Shown here one piece after another: positions 1-9,023 of a stretch of DNA of 64,000 nucleotides; within the stretch, counting starts at the first letter, position 1; each line of letters starts with the position of its first letter. The translations under genes were made by a program, and so were the position numbers. The notes beneath the pieces were generated by a model, which was not told the DNA's origin, searched no databases, and worked only from the letters and a program-made list of their open reading frames with translations. The DNA is taken from NCBI GenBank assembly GCA_017431225.1, contig JAFRLM010000020.1, positions 22,081 to 86,080 on the forward strand, given 5' to 3'. This DNA is from Erysipelotrichaceae bacterium. GTDB taxonomy: Bacteria > Bacillota_I > Bacilli_A > Erysipelotrichales > Erysipelotrichaceae.

Positions 1-191
1 TAGTATTGCAGATATTCTTCGAGCTTTGTTTCGTCGAAGGCAGCGACGGACTGCAGCTGTACCAGCCGGTAATCCGGTTCTTCTGTTTGTTTAGGCTCCT
101 CTGAAGGCACCGGTGTCGGTTCCGGCGCAAGAGCCGTGCAGCCGCTGCAGAAAAGAAGCAGTGCCAGAAGCAGAAAGAGCTTCCGCATCAT
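1..191 (-). CDS. Lipoprotein, N-terminal part only
   Basis: Reading leftwards from tandem ATG codons at 191/188, the protein begins with a short basic start, a leucine-rich segment and a lipobox (CSGC, Cys around residue 17), then a Pro/Glu/Thr-rich linker. It is therefore a secreted lipoprotein; the window edge cuts it after about 63 residues, so no functional domain is visible. The start directly abuts the TAA stop of the purine nucleoside phosphorylase, with only a weak purine-rich site upstream, so it is probably translationally coupled as the last gene of that operon. Confidence 0.75.
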   Translation of the reverse strand, partial: MMRKLFLLLALLLFCSGCTALAPEPTPVPSEEPKQTEEPDYRLVQLQSVAAFDETKLEEYLQY

Positions 192-908
192 TTATTCTTC
201 GATAGCCCCGAGAGCGATCTTCATCATACCGGTGAAGGAACTCTGACGCTCTTCCGCAGTGGTCTCCTCGTGTGTGATCATCGAGTCGGAGACGGTCAGC
301 AGGCAGGCAGCCTTCTTGCCGGTAACTTTCGCGTTGTGGAATAATGCGAAGGATTCCATCTCGGCAGCGACACAGCCGTTGTCGAGCAGAGTCTGGAAAC
401 GTTCTTCAAAGACGGAGGGATCGTAGTAGAAGACATCGCCGGAAGAAACAGTGCCTTCCTGCATCTCGATGCCTAATTCCTCCGCGGACTTCTTCAGACG
501 TTCGACCAGTTCCGGTGTCGGACGCTGGATCTTTTCGGTATCACCGGACTGCAGATACGCATAGGTGGATTCCGAGAAAGCGCCGGTAACGTTCAGGACA
601 TCATAGATCTTGAGATCCTTGTTCATGGAACCGCAGGAGCCGACACGGATGATGCTTTCGACACCATACTGGGTGTAGAGCTCATAGGAATAGATACCGA
701 TGGACGGCATACCCATACCGGAACCCATGACGGATACGCGTTTTCCCTCATATGTGCCGGTGTAGCCGAACATATTGCGGACGGTGTTGAACTGGACCGG
801 ATCCTTCAGGAAGGTCTCAGCGATGAATTTGGCGCGCAGGGGATCTCCCGGCATCAGGACGGTCTTTGCGATCTCGCCATAACTGGCCTGGTTGTGTGGT
901 GTTGGCAT
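192..908 (-). CDS. deoD: Purine nucleoside phosphorylase, DeoD type
   Basis: DeoD-type phosphorylase (238 residues, full length) that splits purine nucleosides with phosphate into free base and ribose-1-phosphate in the cytoplasm. It shows the phosphate-binding GDPLRAK segment near residue 21, His5 at the N-terminus, the IRVGSCG strand near residue 88, the MESF nucleoside-binding motif and the late SDS aspartate expected of the hexameric family. Its ATG overlaps the stop codon of the D-Ala-D-Ala ligase gene by one base (TAATG) behind a GGGAGGAA ribosome site, so the two are co-translated. The pairing with a cell-wall gene is unexplained functionally. Confidence 0.95.
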   Translation of the reverse strand: MPTPHNQASYGEIAKTVLMPGDPLRAKFIAETFLKDPVQFNTVRNMFGYTGTYEGKRVSVMGSGMGMPSIGIYSYELYTQYGVESIIRVGSCGSMNKDLKIYDVLNVTGAFSESTYAYLQSGDTEKIQRPTPELVERLKKSAEELGIEMQEGTVSSGDVFYYDPSVFEERFQTLLDNGCVAAEMESFALFHNAKVTGKKAACLLTVSDSMITHEETTAEERQSSFTGMMKIALGAIEE

Positions 909-2107
909 TATTTTTTCCTCCCGTAACTCTGTAAGATATTTGTATCGAAGGAGAAGACTTTCTTCTCTCTTTCACTCTTGCGTTTCAAGGCGTTATCGAT
1001 CAGGACATCGCATTCCTGGTCAAAACCCATACCGGTCTCCTGCCAGAGATAGAAGGCCAGGGAACCCGGGATCGAGTTGATCTCATTGACATAGACTTTT
1101 CCGTCAGCGCGGTCGATCATGAAGTCGATACGGACACAGCCGTGCGCTTCCAGAGCTTCAAAAGCCTCAAGAGCGTACTTGCGGATCTCCGCTTCGGTCT
1201 CCGGGGAAAGATCGGCCGGGACTTTACGGCTGGCCGAAGCCATGCCCTTGCTGGCGCCGCCCTTTGTCGGCGCTTTGACTGCGCCTTTTGTTTTCGCGGA
1301 CTTGGAGCCGCCGAGATATTTCTTGTCGAAAGTCAGGAAAGCGTCGTCTTTCATGACTTCTTCGATCGCGGATGTTTTTGCCTCTTTTAAGGAACCGATC
1401 ACGGAGCAGTTGACTTCCTTAAGATCCTTGACCATCGCCTCAACGGCAAGCTTGAAATCGTATTTTCCGGCTTCACGGACCTTATCAGCGAATTCCTCCT
1501 CGTTATGGATGACTTCGATACCGATACTGGAGCCGAGGTTGGCCGGTTTGACGATCAGCGGGAAACCGAGGGCTTTCGCCTTCTCCAGATATTCCGCCTG
1601 ACGGTTTTCGAATTCACTGACCTTGATCTGGAACCAGGGAACGATCGGGATGTGGTGGTATTCCAGGATCTCTTTCATGATAACCTTATCCTGGCCGACT
1701 GCCGAGCCGATGACGGAGCTCGAGGTATACGGGAGATCCATCATTTCCAAAAGTCCCTGCAGGGTACCGTCCTCACCGCCGGTGCCGTGCATGACCGGGA
1801 AAGCGACGTCGATCTCCTGCTCGTAATGCTTGAAGAGACTGTCCTTCACCGCATGCAGGAAGACATGGTTTCCGTCCTTGACAAGGCTGACCTTGCGCAG
1901 TTTGGAAACGAGATCATTGAGATCGGCGTAATTGCCGAGATCGAATAAAAGGTCACCGGTGTACATATCCTTGTTTTTTGCGATGTATACCGGGATCACA
2001 TCATATTTATCTTTATTCAGGGCCTGGATAACCTGGTTCGCACTGATACAGCTGATTTCGTGCTCACAGGACTGGCCGCCGAAAAATACTGCAACTCTAA
2101 TTTTCAT
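908..2107 (-). CDS. ddl: D-alanine--D-alanine ligase
   Basis: ATP-grasp ligase joining two D-alanines for the peptidoglycan stem peptide. The N-terminal FFGGQSCEHEIS motif, the MHGTGGEDG segment, KPANLGSSIG and the C-terminal VNEINSIPGS motif are all present. At 399 residues it is longer than the usual 310-370; part of the excess is a Lys/Ala/Gly-rich loop near residues 268-290, just before the conserved KGMAS segment. Start at 2107 has a GGAGGC site; a TATAAT box at 2129-2134 lies just past the murF stop, so it can be transcribed from its own promoter as well as by readthrough from murF. Confidence 0.94.
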   Translation of the reverse strand: MKIRVAVFFGGQSCEHEISCISANQVIQALNKDKYDVIPVYIAKNKDMYTGDLLFDLGNYADLNDLVSKLRKVSLVKDGNHVFLHAVKDSLFKHYEQEIDVAFPVMHGTGGEDGTLQGLLEMMDLPYTSSSVIGSAVGQDKVIMKEILEYHHIPIVPWFQIKVSEFENRQAEYLEKAKALGFPLIVKPANLGSSIGIEVIHNEEEFADKVREAGKYDFKLAVEAMVKDLKEVNCSVIGSLKEAKTSAIEEVMKDDAFLTFDKKYLGGSKSAKTKGAVKAPTKGGASKGMASASRKVPADLSPETEAEIRKYALEAFEALEAHGCVRIDFMIDRADGKVYVNEINSIPGSLAFYLWQETGMGFDQECDVLIDNALKRKSEREKKVFSFDTNILQSYGRKK

Positions 2108-2140
2108 GCTGTTGCCTCCATTGCTTTCATTATAGCCAAA

Positions 2141-3700
2141 TTACTTAAGGAATGCATCCGGCAGGTCGTTTTCGATCAGGATCGTATCCTGCGGGGTGAA
2201 ACGGGAATAGACAAGACCGAAAGCTTCCTTCATCGTACCGCAGCAGCTGATGTTTTCTTCCGGATAACCGCTCTCCTTCAGACCGGCGAGGATGTTTTCC
2301 TTCTGCAGTTCGCCGACCAGGATGACATAGTCCGCCCTGTCCTTCATATAGGCGCCGAATTCCTTATTGTAGCGTGCTTCCTCGCTTCCCAGATCGATCA
2401 GACCGGGCGTGATCACGACGCGTTTTCCTTCCATTTTCGAGAGAACATCCAAAGACTGCTTGCAGCTGACCGGGTTCGAGTTAAAGGCGTTGTCGAGGAA
2501 AAGATAACCGTTGATCCTCTTCTTCTGCAGACGGTGCTCGATCGGACGGACTTCCTTCAGATATTTCTGCGCCTCTTCCGGGGTGATGCCCATCTGCAGC
2601 GCCAGAGCGATCGCCAGTAAGCAGTTCATGATGTTGTTCTCGCCGAGCAGTTCGGTCGTGAAGACGTATTCCTTGCCGTCGATCACAGCTGTGAAACGGG
2701 AACCGTCCTTATCGTATTCGATGTTTTTGCCGACGATGTCCGCATCGGTGTTGCGGATACCGACACGCACCTTTTTGCAGGTGTTTTTGATTTCATAATT
2801 CGCGATATATTCGTTATCGACATTCAGGACTGCCACGCCATCCGCCGGCAGGCATTCCACCGCCTGCATCTTTTCATGGATGATGTTGTCGAGGCTCTTG
2901 AAGGTATTGAGATGCTGGGGACCGATCGAGGTGACGATGCCGTAACGCGGTTTGACGAAGTCCATGAGATAAGTGATCTCGCCGACATGGTCGGCGCCCA
3001 TCTCGCAGACAAAGACCTGATGGATCGGCTTCAGGAGCTCACGGATCGTGCGGGTGATGCCCATCGGGGTGTTATAGCTGGCCGGAGTGATCAGCGTGCG
3101 GTAATGCTCGCTCAAAAGATCGCCGACGACGTTCTTGGTGGACGTCTTGCCGTAGGAACCGGTGATCCCGATCACCTTCAGATCCGGCATGTCGCGCAGG
3201 ATCCTTCTGGCCTGATTCTCATAGGATTTCTTGATCGCCTTCTCCAGCGGTTCGGTCAGAAGCGCCATCGGCCAGATCAGAAGATACGGCAGAAGCAGTG
3301 CGCAAAGACCCATCAGACAGGGGTTGAAGGCAAAACGGGAAAGAAACAGAAGGACTAACAGCATCAGTACGGCCATAAAGCCGATCTGACGCTTGACACG
3401 CAGAGTATAGACGAGTGGTTTGACGAAGCTCTTCGCCTTTTCGCTGGTGTACAGATAATAGAGAGCGCCAACGGTAAAGACCGCGAAGATCACGGTATTC
3501 AGCCAGCCTTTGAAGAAGTGGCCGATCACAAGAGCGGCAACAAAAAGATACAAGCCGCTGACTTCAAACGTCTGTTTGCGGAAGAGCCAGTGCGAATAAC
3601 GGTAAAGCTCGTAGCGGTTCTGCTGAAACATATGTAAAGCCCTCTTCGAGGGGATCACTGCCAGTAACAGGCAGAGGATCAAAACCAACAGTTTAATCAT
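2141..3700 (-). CDS. murF: MurF-like Mur ligase with membrane N-terminus
   Basis: The C-terminal two thirds is a Mur ligase of MurF type: the ATP-binding P-loop GITGSYGKTS near residue 180, the CEMGADHVGEI segment, IGPQHLNTF, and the ligase C-domain. MurF adds D-Ala-D-Ala to UDP-MurNAc-tripeptide. The first ~150 residues are instead about five hydrophobic segments (roughly 1-17, 48-62, 66-84, 108-124, 129-147), where soluble MurF has its UDP-sugar-binding domain. The neighbouring ddl supplies the substrate dipeptide, which supports the MurF assignment. The start overlaps the end of the upstream hydrolase by 8 bases. The membrane-anchored architecture makes the exact acceptor substrate uncertain. 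Confidence 0.85.
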   Translation of the reverse strand: MIKLLVLILCLLLAVIPSKRALHMFQQNRYELYRYSHWLFRKQTFEVSGLYLFVAALVIGHFFKGWLNTVIFAVFTVGALYYLYTSEKAKSFVKPLVYTLRVKRQIGFMAVLMLLVLLFLSRFAFNPCLMGLCALLLPYLLIWPMALLTEPLEKAIKKSYENQARRILRDMPDLKVIGITGSYGKTSTKNVVGDLLSEHYRTLITPASYNTPMGITRTIRELLKPIHQVFVCEMGADHVGEITYLMDFVKPRYGIVTSIGPQHLNTFKSLDNIIHEKMQAVECLPADGVAVLNVDNEYIANYEIKNTCKKVRVGIRNTDADIVGKNIEYDKDGSRFTAVIDGKEYVFTTELLGENNIMNCLLAIALALQMGITPEEAQKYLKEVRPIEHRLQKKRINGYLFLDNAFNSNPVSCKQSLDVLSKMEGKRVVITPGLIDLGSEEARYNKEFGAYMKDRADYVILVGELQKENILAGLKESGYPEENISCCGTMKEAFGLVYSRFTPQDTILIENDLPDAFLK

Positions 3701-4469
3701 CGTAGTCCTCCTTTAAAAAGGCTTCCAGCACCAGATTGAAACGCTGTGCCTGATGGAAATAGGCGTAATGGTCATCTCCTTCGAAAACGACCAGAGCCGC
3801 GTTCGGCATCAGCTTTTCCATTTCCTGTCCCTTGCTTAAAGGCGTTGCCTGATCATTACTGCCGAAAACGAGCAGTGTTTCCGGAGTGATCTCTCTTAAG
3901 AAAGGACGGACGTCGTCATTGACGACTTTGACGAAGGTTGCCCGCATAACGCCGGTCGCGTTGCGGTAGTCTTCGCTTCCCCGTTTCTGTGCTGCTTCTT
4001 CGACCTTCTGCTTTACGGAGGGAAGGTCTTTGATCAGCGGCAGCGAGGTGATCTTCTTGCCTGCCTTGTAGGTATAGGTCTTCATATACCAGTCAAGTGT
4101 GCGTTTATCGCGCAATCCGGCAGCGCCGGTCAGGATCATCTTGCGTACCGGATGCTTATGCGCGTAATGCAGCGCGATGCGGCAGCCGAAAGAATGTCCG
4201 ATCAGGATCGGGTTCTCCACTCCGAATTGATCGAGAAATTCCTTTAAAAAGACCGCGTAATCTTCAACACTGTACGGTGTCAAAGGCGGTGAGCTCTGCC
4301 CGAAACCCGGCAGATCGAGGTTATAAACGGTGAAATGCGGTTCGAGGAAAAGCGCGATCGCTTTCATCATCTCGGTATTCTGTCCCCAGCCGTGCAATAA
4401 AACGACCGGTTTACCGGACCCGCTTTTCTCGTAATAGCACTGTATACCCTGTAATTCTGTAAAAGCCAT
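3693..4469 (-). CDS. Alpha/beta-hydrolase
   Basis: A 258-residue cytoplasmic alpha/beta-hydrolase: LLHGWGQN oxyanion loop near residue 25, nucleophile elbow GHSFGC, an Asp strand (LLVFGSNDQATP) and a final catalytic His in GDDHYAYF. The substrate cannot be told from sequence. It is first in a likely operon with murF (8-base overlap) and possibly ddl and deoD. I place the start at 4469 rather than at an in-frame ATG at 4541, because the longer form would run through the end of the histidine-kinase gene and because a perfect TATAAT sits 6 bases before 4469. Confidence 0.85.
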   Translation of the reverse strand: MAFTELQGIQCYYEKSGSGKPVVLLHGWGQNTEMMKAIALFLEPHFTVYNLDLPGFGQSSPPLTPYSVEDYAVFLKEFLDQFGVENPILIGHSFGCRIALHYAHKHPVRKMILTGAAGLRDKRTLDWYMKTYTYKAGKKITSLPLIKDLPSVKQKVEEAAQKRGSEDYRNATGVMRATFVKVVNDDVRPFLREITPETLLVFGSNDQATPLSKGQEMEKLMPNAALVVFEGDDHYAYFHQAQRFNLVLEAFLKEDYDD

Positions 4470-4475
4470 ACAAAT

Positions 4476-4481
4476 ATTATA
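4476..4481 (-). promoter_or_regulatory. -10 box of a predicted leaderless promoter
   Basis: TATAAT lies 6 bases before the hydrolase ATG, leaving no room for a ribosome-binding site, so the mRNA would start at or next to the AUG. The -35 region is poor. A short perfect inverted repeat (AACTGA-CGC-TCAGTT) sits between this box and the kinase stop codon. Confidence 0.6.
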
Positions 4482-4494
4482 CTCTAACTGAGCG

Positions 4495-5811
4495 TCAGTT
4501 CTTTTCTTTCTTGAGGGAAATAATGCGGAAAAGAACGCCATCCGCGGTGTTGCCGCCGGTCACGCTGTAACCATAGGTATCGCATACACGTTTGACGATC
4601 GAAAGGCCAAGACCGAAATTGCCTTTGGTGCCCTTTTCATAAGGCGTGAACATCTTCTGCAGATATTCCTGATCGAGCTGTTCGCCGTCGTTATAAACTT
4701 CCAGCCGGCCTTTGCGCAGTTTGATCCGGATCACGCTTTTGGCATAGCGCAGCGCGTTGTCCAGCAGGTTTTCGACAACGATACGCCAGGGATCTTCCTC
4801 GCCGTGGAAACAGACATCCTTGAGGTCGGTCTCGATCTCGATATCGGTGCGCAGGACTTTACAGGCGACGATCGCCTTATGAATGACCTGCACCATGGGC
4901 ACAGTATTTCCTTCGGGAGCACTGTCATCGAGATAACCGAGTTTATTGAAAGTGATCAGACTGTAGACTTTCTTCTCCAGACGGTCGGCATGTTCACTGA
5001 TGACATCAACGCTCTTCTCAAGCGTGCCGTAAGGATAAATGCCGTCCTTGATGCTTTCTGAATAGGATTTGATGGTCGCGATCGGTGTCTTGAGATCATG
5101 CGAGATATTCTGGATCATCTCATCGCGGATCTGTTTCTGCTGCTGCAGTTCCTGCTGCATGTCGACCAGCGCTTCCGCGACTTCACCGATCTCATCGGCG
5201 CGCTGGACCCGCAGTTCCGGGTTCTTCTCGCCGTTACGGATCTTATCGATATAATGCTTGATCTGGTTCAGCGGCCGGATCAGAGTGAAGACCCAGATGA
5301 TCATAAAACTGAACAGTAAAAGCACCACTAACAAAGTAACGTCGATGACGCCTTCCGAAAGCATCGCCTCGAAGGAACGGCGGTAGGATTCCGAGATCAG
5401 CGAGACCAGCAGCAGACTGCTCTTTTCATAGGGATGCAGGGCATAGATCCTTGAGGTCTTGCCTTTGCCGGCGATACCGTAGGAAATATCGGTGACATTC
5501 TGCAGATCGAGTCCGTTCATCAGGCTGGCGACATCTTCGGGAACATTGCCCAAAAACACGCCCGAAGAGCGGTCATAGATATAATGGGAGACATTTTTAT
5601 CGACTGTTTCCGGATAGGTATCCGAATACATGAAATATTCGTTCTGGGAACTCTCAAGATAGATGAACATCTGGCGGTTGATGAAGTTATCAACGTTTCG
5701 CGAGAGCAGCGTAAAAGAAAACAGCAGGTAAAACAGGATCACGAAAAATCCCACAGAAATGAACTGCTGTATCAGGTTCAGTCCGCTCAGCCAGATCCGA
5801 AGCCGTTTCAT
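4495..5811 (-). CDS. Sensor histidine kinase, membrane-bound
   Basis: Two membrane segments (about 16-36 and 155-178) flank an extracellular sensor region of ~120 residues; then a HAMP linker beginning LIRPLNQI, the phospho-acceptor His238 in NISHDLKTP, and a HATPase domain with N-box ENLLDNALRYA and the FGLGLSIV G-box. It should autophosphorylate and pass the phosphate to the response regulator whose last four bases overlap its start (ATGA). The sensor domain matches nothing I recognise, so the signal is unknown. Confidence 0.93.
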   Translation of the reverse strand: MKRLRIWLSGLNLIQQFISVGFFVILFYLLFSFTLLSRNVDNFINRQMFIYLESSQNEYFMYSDTYPETVDKNVSHYIYDRSSGVFLGNVPEDVASLMNGLDLQNVTDISYGIAGKGKTSRIYALHPYEKSSLLLVSLISESYRRSFEAMLSEGVIDVTLLVVLLLFSFMIIWVFTLIRPLNQIKHYIDKIRNGEKNPELRVQRADEIGEVAEALVDMQQELQQQKQIRDEMIQNISHDLKTPIATIKSYSESIKDGIYPYGTLEKSVDVISEHADRLEKKVYSLITFNKLGYLDDSAPEGNTVPMVQVIHKAIVACKVLRTDIEIETDLKDVCFHGEEDPWRIVVENLLDNALRYAKSVIRIKLRKGRLEVYNDGEQLDQEYLQKMFTPYEKGTKGNFGLGLSIVKRVCDTYGYSVTGGNTADGVLFRIISLKKEKN

Positions 5812-6461
5812 CCCAGTCTGTACCCGAAACCGTAGATCGTGCGGATGGAGATGTTCGGCATCTTCCGGCGCAGACGGCGGAGCGTATCATCAACGACACG
5901 GTCGGAACCGTAGAAGTCCTGTCCCCAGATCTGGGTCAGGATCTGTTCGCGCAGGAAAGCGGTGCCTTTGTTCTTGACGAACATCATCAGCAGATCGAAT
6001 TCCTTCGTCGTCAGCTCCAGCGGTGTTCCGTTGTCATAAACGACCCGCTCGTTCTCGTCGATCTCATAGCCGTCGATCTGGATACGGTTCTCCTCGCGGT
6101 AGACACGGCGCATGATCGCGTTGACGCGCAGGACGAGTTCCTTCGGAGAGAAAGGTTTGGTGATATAGTCATCACTGCCTTTTTCCAGACCGATAATGCG
6201 GTCGAACTCCTTATCGCGGGCGCTCATGAAAATGACCGGGATATTGCGGTTGCGTTCCTTGACTTCGTCGAGCAGATCGAATCCGCTCTTGTCATCCAGC
6301 ATGATATCGAGGATCCAGAGATCGCAGGGATCGTCCAGATGCGAGTAAGCTTCGTCAAAGGTAAGATAGGAGTGAATGATGTAGCCTTCTTTCTCAAGAT
6401 AACGCTTGACGAGCTCGTTTAGATCCTTCTCATCCTCAACGACGTTAATGATTCTCTTCAT
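5808..6461 (-). CDS. OmpR/PhoB-family response regulator
   Basis: 217 residues: receiver domain with the acidic pair VVEDE, phospho-acceptor Asp52 in WILDIML, the conserved Ser/Ala (FMSA) and Lys (ITKPFS), followed by a winged-helix DNA-binding domain ending in the typical RTIYGFGYRLG. It is the partner of the overlapping kinase. The start codon follows an extended -10 (TGG-TATCAT, 6468-6473) by 6 bases, so the operon mRNA looks leaderless. Confidence 0.94.
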   Translation of the reverse strand: MKRIINVVEDEKDLNELVKRYLEKEGYIIHSYLTFDEAYSHLDDPCDLWILDIMLDDKSGFDLLDEVKERNRNIPVIFMSARDKEFDRIIGLEKGSDDYITKPFSPKELVLRVNAIMRRVYREENRIQIDGYEIDENERVVYDNGTPLELTTKEFDLLMMFVKNKGTAFLREQILTQIWGQDFYGSDRVVDDTLRRLRRKMPNISIRTIYGFGYRLG

Positions 6462-6544
6462 AGTTTAATGATACCACAAAACTGCTGCGCAGCCGCTTCT
6501 GCCGGTTCTTCCCGCGCAAAGCGGAAATGGAATACAATAGAGCT
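6462..6544. promoter_or_regulatory. Divergent leaderless promoters, regulator operon and mutY
   Basis: The 83-base gap carries a leftward extended -10 (TGG-TATCAT, box at 6468-6473) 6 bases from the response-regulator ATG, and a rightward TACAAT at 6533-6538 exactly 6 bases from the GTG at 6545. Neither start has a Shine-Dalgarno sequence. Confidence 0.55.
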
Positions 6545-7618
6545 GTGAATCCCTTCCGCTTAGAAGATGCCGCGGCGCTCTGCGCCTGGTACAGAGAAAA
6601 CAAACGTGCCCTGCCCTGGCGTGATACCGGGGATCCTTATGATGTCTGGATCTCGGAGATCATGCTGCAGCAGACCCGGATCGAAGCCGTGCGCGAAAAA
6701 TACCTCCGTTTCAAAAAGGAGCTCCCGGATATCCCCTCTTTAGCCGCCTGCAAAGAGGACGAACTGATGCGTCTCTGGGAAGGACTCGGCTATTACAGCC
6801 GTGCCCGCAATCTGAAGAAATGCGCGGAAAAGCTCGTACAGGAATACGATGGTTTGCTACCCGCGGATCATCAGAAACTTCTTTCCCTGCCCGGGATAGG
6901 ACCCTATACCGCCGGCGCGATCGCCTCGATCGCTTTCGGTCTTCCCTGTCCGGCGATCGACGGCAATGTGCTGCGGGTCCTGACCCGTTTCTGCGGGATC
7001 ACGGAAGACGTGCGCCTGCCGGCAACAGAGAATGCGGTCAGAGAACAGCTGCTTCCTCTTTACGGAAACGATGTTTCTTCCGGGGATCTGAACCAGGGAC
7101 TGATGGAGCTCGGGGAAACGCTCTGCCTTCCTAAAGACAATCCGCATTGTGAAAACTGTCCGCTGCAGAAACACTGTTTCGCTTCTCAGAACGGGATGAC
7201 AACAAAGATCCCCTTCCGCAGCAGTCTGAAACGGCGCAGGATCATTAAAAGAACGCTGACAGTGATCCGTCAGGGTGACCGCTTCCTCTTAAAAAAACGG
7301 CCCGCGAAAGGTCTTCTGGCCGGCCTCTATGAATTTCCGGGGATCGATGAGGAACTCGGGATCCATGATCTTGAAGAGCGGATGAAAGAGGCGGGACTTG
7401 AAATCGCCAGCATCTTCCCCCTCCCTTCCGGGATACATGTCTTCTCGCATCTTGAATGGCATATGCAGGCGTATGAAGTCAATGTGACCGGGATCGGGGA
7501 GAACTTCAAAGGAGAGGATTGGCTGCTGCTGAGCCGGGAGGAACTGCAGGAAAAAGCAATTCCCTCAGCTTTCCGGACCTGGGTAAAACACTATTCATTG
7601 CGCAAAGAAGCAGAATAA
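6545..7618 (+). CDS. mutY: A/G-specific adenine glycosylase
   Basis: MutY removes adenine mispaired with 8-oxoguanine. Visible are the helix-hairpin-helix LPGIGPYTAGAI, the catalytic Asp in PAIDGNVLR, an iron-sulfur cysteine cluster (CENCPLQKHC preceded by one more Cys) and a C-terminal NUDIX-like 8-oxoG recognition domain. The first two cluster cysteines are separated by seven residues (E. coli MutY has six). An ATG at 6527 is also in frame, but it lies upstream of a TACAAT box; I prefer GTG at 6545, 6 bases after that box, giving 357 residues. Confidence 0.93.
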   Translation: MNPFRLEDAAALCAWYRENKRALPWRDTGDPYDVWISEIMLQQTRIEAVREKYLRFKKELPDIPSLAACKEDELMRLWEGLGYYSRARNLKKCAEKLVQEYDGLLPADHQKLLSLPGIGPYTAGAIASIAFGLPCPAIDGNVLRVLTRFCGITEDVRLPATENAVREQLLPLYGNDVSSGDLNQGLMELGETLCLPKDNPHCENCPLQKHCFASQNGMTTKIPFRSSLKRRRIIKRTLTVIRQGDRFLLKKRPAKGLLAGLYEFPGIDEELGIHDLEERMKEAGLEIASIFPLPSGIHVFSHLEWHMQAYEVNVTGIGENFKGEDWLLLSREELQEKAIPSAFRTWVKHYSLRKEAE

Positions 7619-7657
7619 AAGGGTATCCGCTCACAAGGCAGATACCCTTTCTTTTTT
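7618..7657. terminator. Shared terminator, mutY and glmM
   Basis: A 10-bp stem (AAAGGGTATC / GATACCCTTT) with a 13-base loop and T-runs on both strands lies between two convergent genes and can stop both. Confidence 0.85.
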
Positions 7658-7670
7658 GTTTGTTTGTAAT

Positions 7671-9011
7671 TTAGGCAGCGTAGCCCTTGGCTTTGATCAG
7701 TTCGATGACAGCGTTGTCATACTGTTCGCAAAGCTCATCGGTCTCCGCTTCGGTCATGACGCGGATCAGCGGTTCCGTACCGGAAGGACGGACCAGGATA
7801 CGGCCGTTATCGCCAAGCGCTTTGGCGACTTCCTCGATCTTCGCGCAGATCTCTTCGTCATTCAGAACGACGGTCTTGTCTTTGACGCGTACATTGATCA
7901 GAAGCTGCGGATAGACTTTTACCGGATCACTGAGTGTGTTGATACCGCAGTTGTTCTTGGCCATGACTTCAAGCACGTTCAGCGCGGTCTTCACGCCGTC
8001 ACCAAACAGGGCGCTGTAGGAGTTGATGATATGACCGGACTGCTCGCCGCCGACGACATAATCGTTGGCACGCATGCATTCAACGACATTCTTGTCGCCG
8101 ACCGCAACGATCTCATATTCGATCCCGGCTGCTTCCAGAGCTTTCTTGAGACCAATATTGGACATGACGGTCGTGACCAGACGGTTGCCTTTCAGCTTGC
8201 CTTCCGCCTTGAGCTGTTTCGCGAGAAGATACATGATCTTATCACCGTCAACGACCTCACCCTGCGGATCGACAGCCAGAACACGGTCAGCGTCGCCGTC
8301 AAAAGCGAAACCGATATCGTATTTGCCTTCCTTCATCGCTTTCTGGATACCTTCCAGATGGGTGGAACCGCAGTTGGTATTGATATTCAGTCCGTCCGGA
8401 TCATCGTTCATGATCGTGACTTTGGCGCCGAGACGCTTGAAGATCTGGGGAGCGGTAAAGCAGCTGCCGCCGTTGCAGAGATCAAGCAGGATGTTATAGG
8501 AGCTGAGGTCGGTCGGATAAGTCTTGACGATCCAGTCGACGTAGTGTTCTACACCCTGGGGATAGTATTCGATCGTGCCGATCTCTTCCTTTGCGGCGAC
8601 CGGTAGTTCGAATTTGCCGTCCATATAATCCTCGATCGGATCTTCCATGTCATCACGGATCTTCAGACCGTCGGTGCCGAAGATCTTGATACCGTTGTCG
8701 TAGAAAGGATTATGGCTGGCGGAGATCATGATCCCGCAGTCGAAGTCCTCGCTGCCGACAAGATATGCCAGACAGGGAGTCGTGCAGTAGCCTGCCAGAA
8801 GCGTATCCGAACCGGATTCGGCGATGCCGCAGGCAAGCGCGTTTTCAAACATGGAGCTGGAAAGACGGGTATCTTTTCCGATCACGATCTTTCCTTTTCC
8901 GTTCTTTGCGTAGTAATTACCGAGGTAACGGCCGATGCGGTAGACACTGCTGACTTTCAGGTTCTTGTTGGCTTCCCCGCGGACGCCGTCTGTTCCAAAA
9001 TATCTTCCCAT
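7671..9011 (-). CDS. glmM: Phosphoglucosamine mutase
   Basis: GlmM interconverts glucosamine-6-P and glucosamine-1-P on the way to UDP-GlcNAc. Hallmarks: N-terminal RYFGTDGVRG, the phosphoserine loop ISASHNPF near residue 100, the metal loop FAFDGDADR, GGEQSGH sugar loop and the C-terminal phosphate-binding RPSGTEPL. At 446 residues it is full length. AAGGAG precedes the ATG. It is the last gene of the cdaA-cdaR-glmM operon, 12 bases after cdaR; in Bacillota GlmM is known to bind and restrain CdaA, coupling c-di-AMP to cell-wall precursor supply. Confidence 0.96.
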   Translation of the reverse strand: MGRYFGTDGVRGEANKNLKVSSVYRIGRYLGNYYAKNGKGKIVIGKDTRLSSSMFENALACGIAESGSDTLLAGYCTTPCLAYLVGSEDFDCGIMISASHNPFYDNGIKIFGTDGLKIRDDMEDPIEDYMDGKFELPVAAKEEIGTIEYYPQGVEHYVDWIVKTYPTDLSSYNILLDLCNGGSCFTAPQIFKRLGAKVTIMNDDPDGLNINTNCGSTHLEGIQKAMKEGKYDIGFAFDGDADRVLAVDPQGEVVDGDKIMYLLAKQLKAEGKLKGNRLVTTVMSNIGLKKALEAAGIEYEIVAVGDKNVVECMRANDYVVGGEQSGHIINSYSALFGDGVKTALNVLEVMAKNNCGINTLSDPVKVYPQLLINVRVKDKTVVLNDEEICAKIEEVAKALGDNGRILVRPSGTEPLIRVMTEAETDELCEQYDNAVIELIKAKGYAA

Positions 9012-9023
9012 TTTGAATCTCCT

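Noticed and set aside
7656..8606. 316-residue rightward frame opposite glmM
   Set aside because: Antisense shadow of a clear glmM gene, with no family resemblance.
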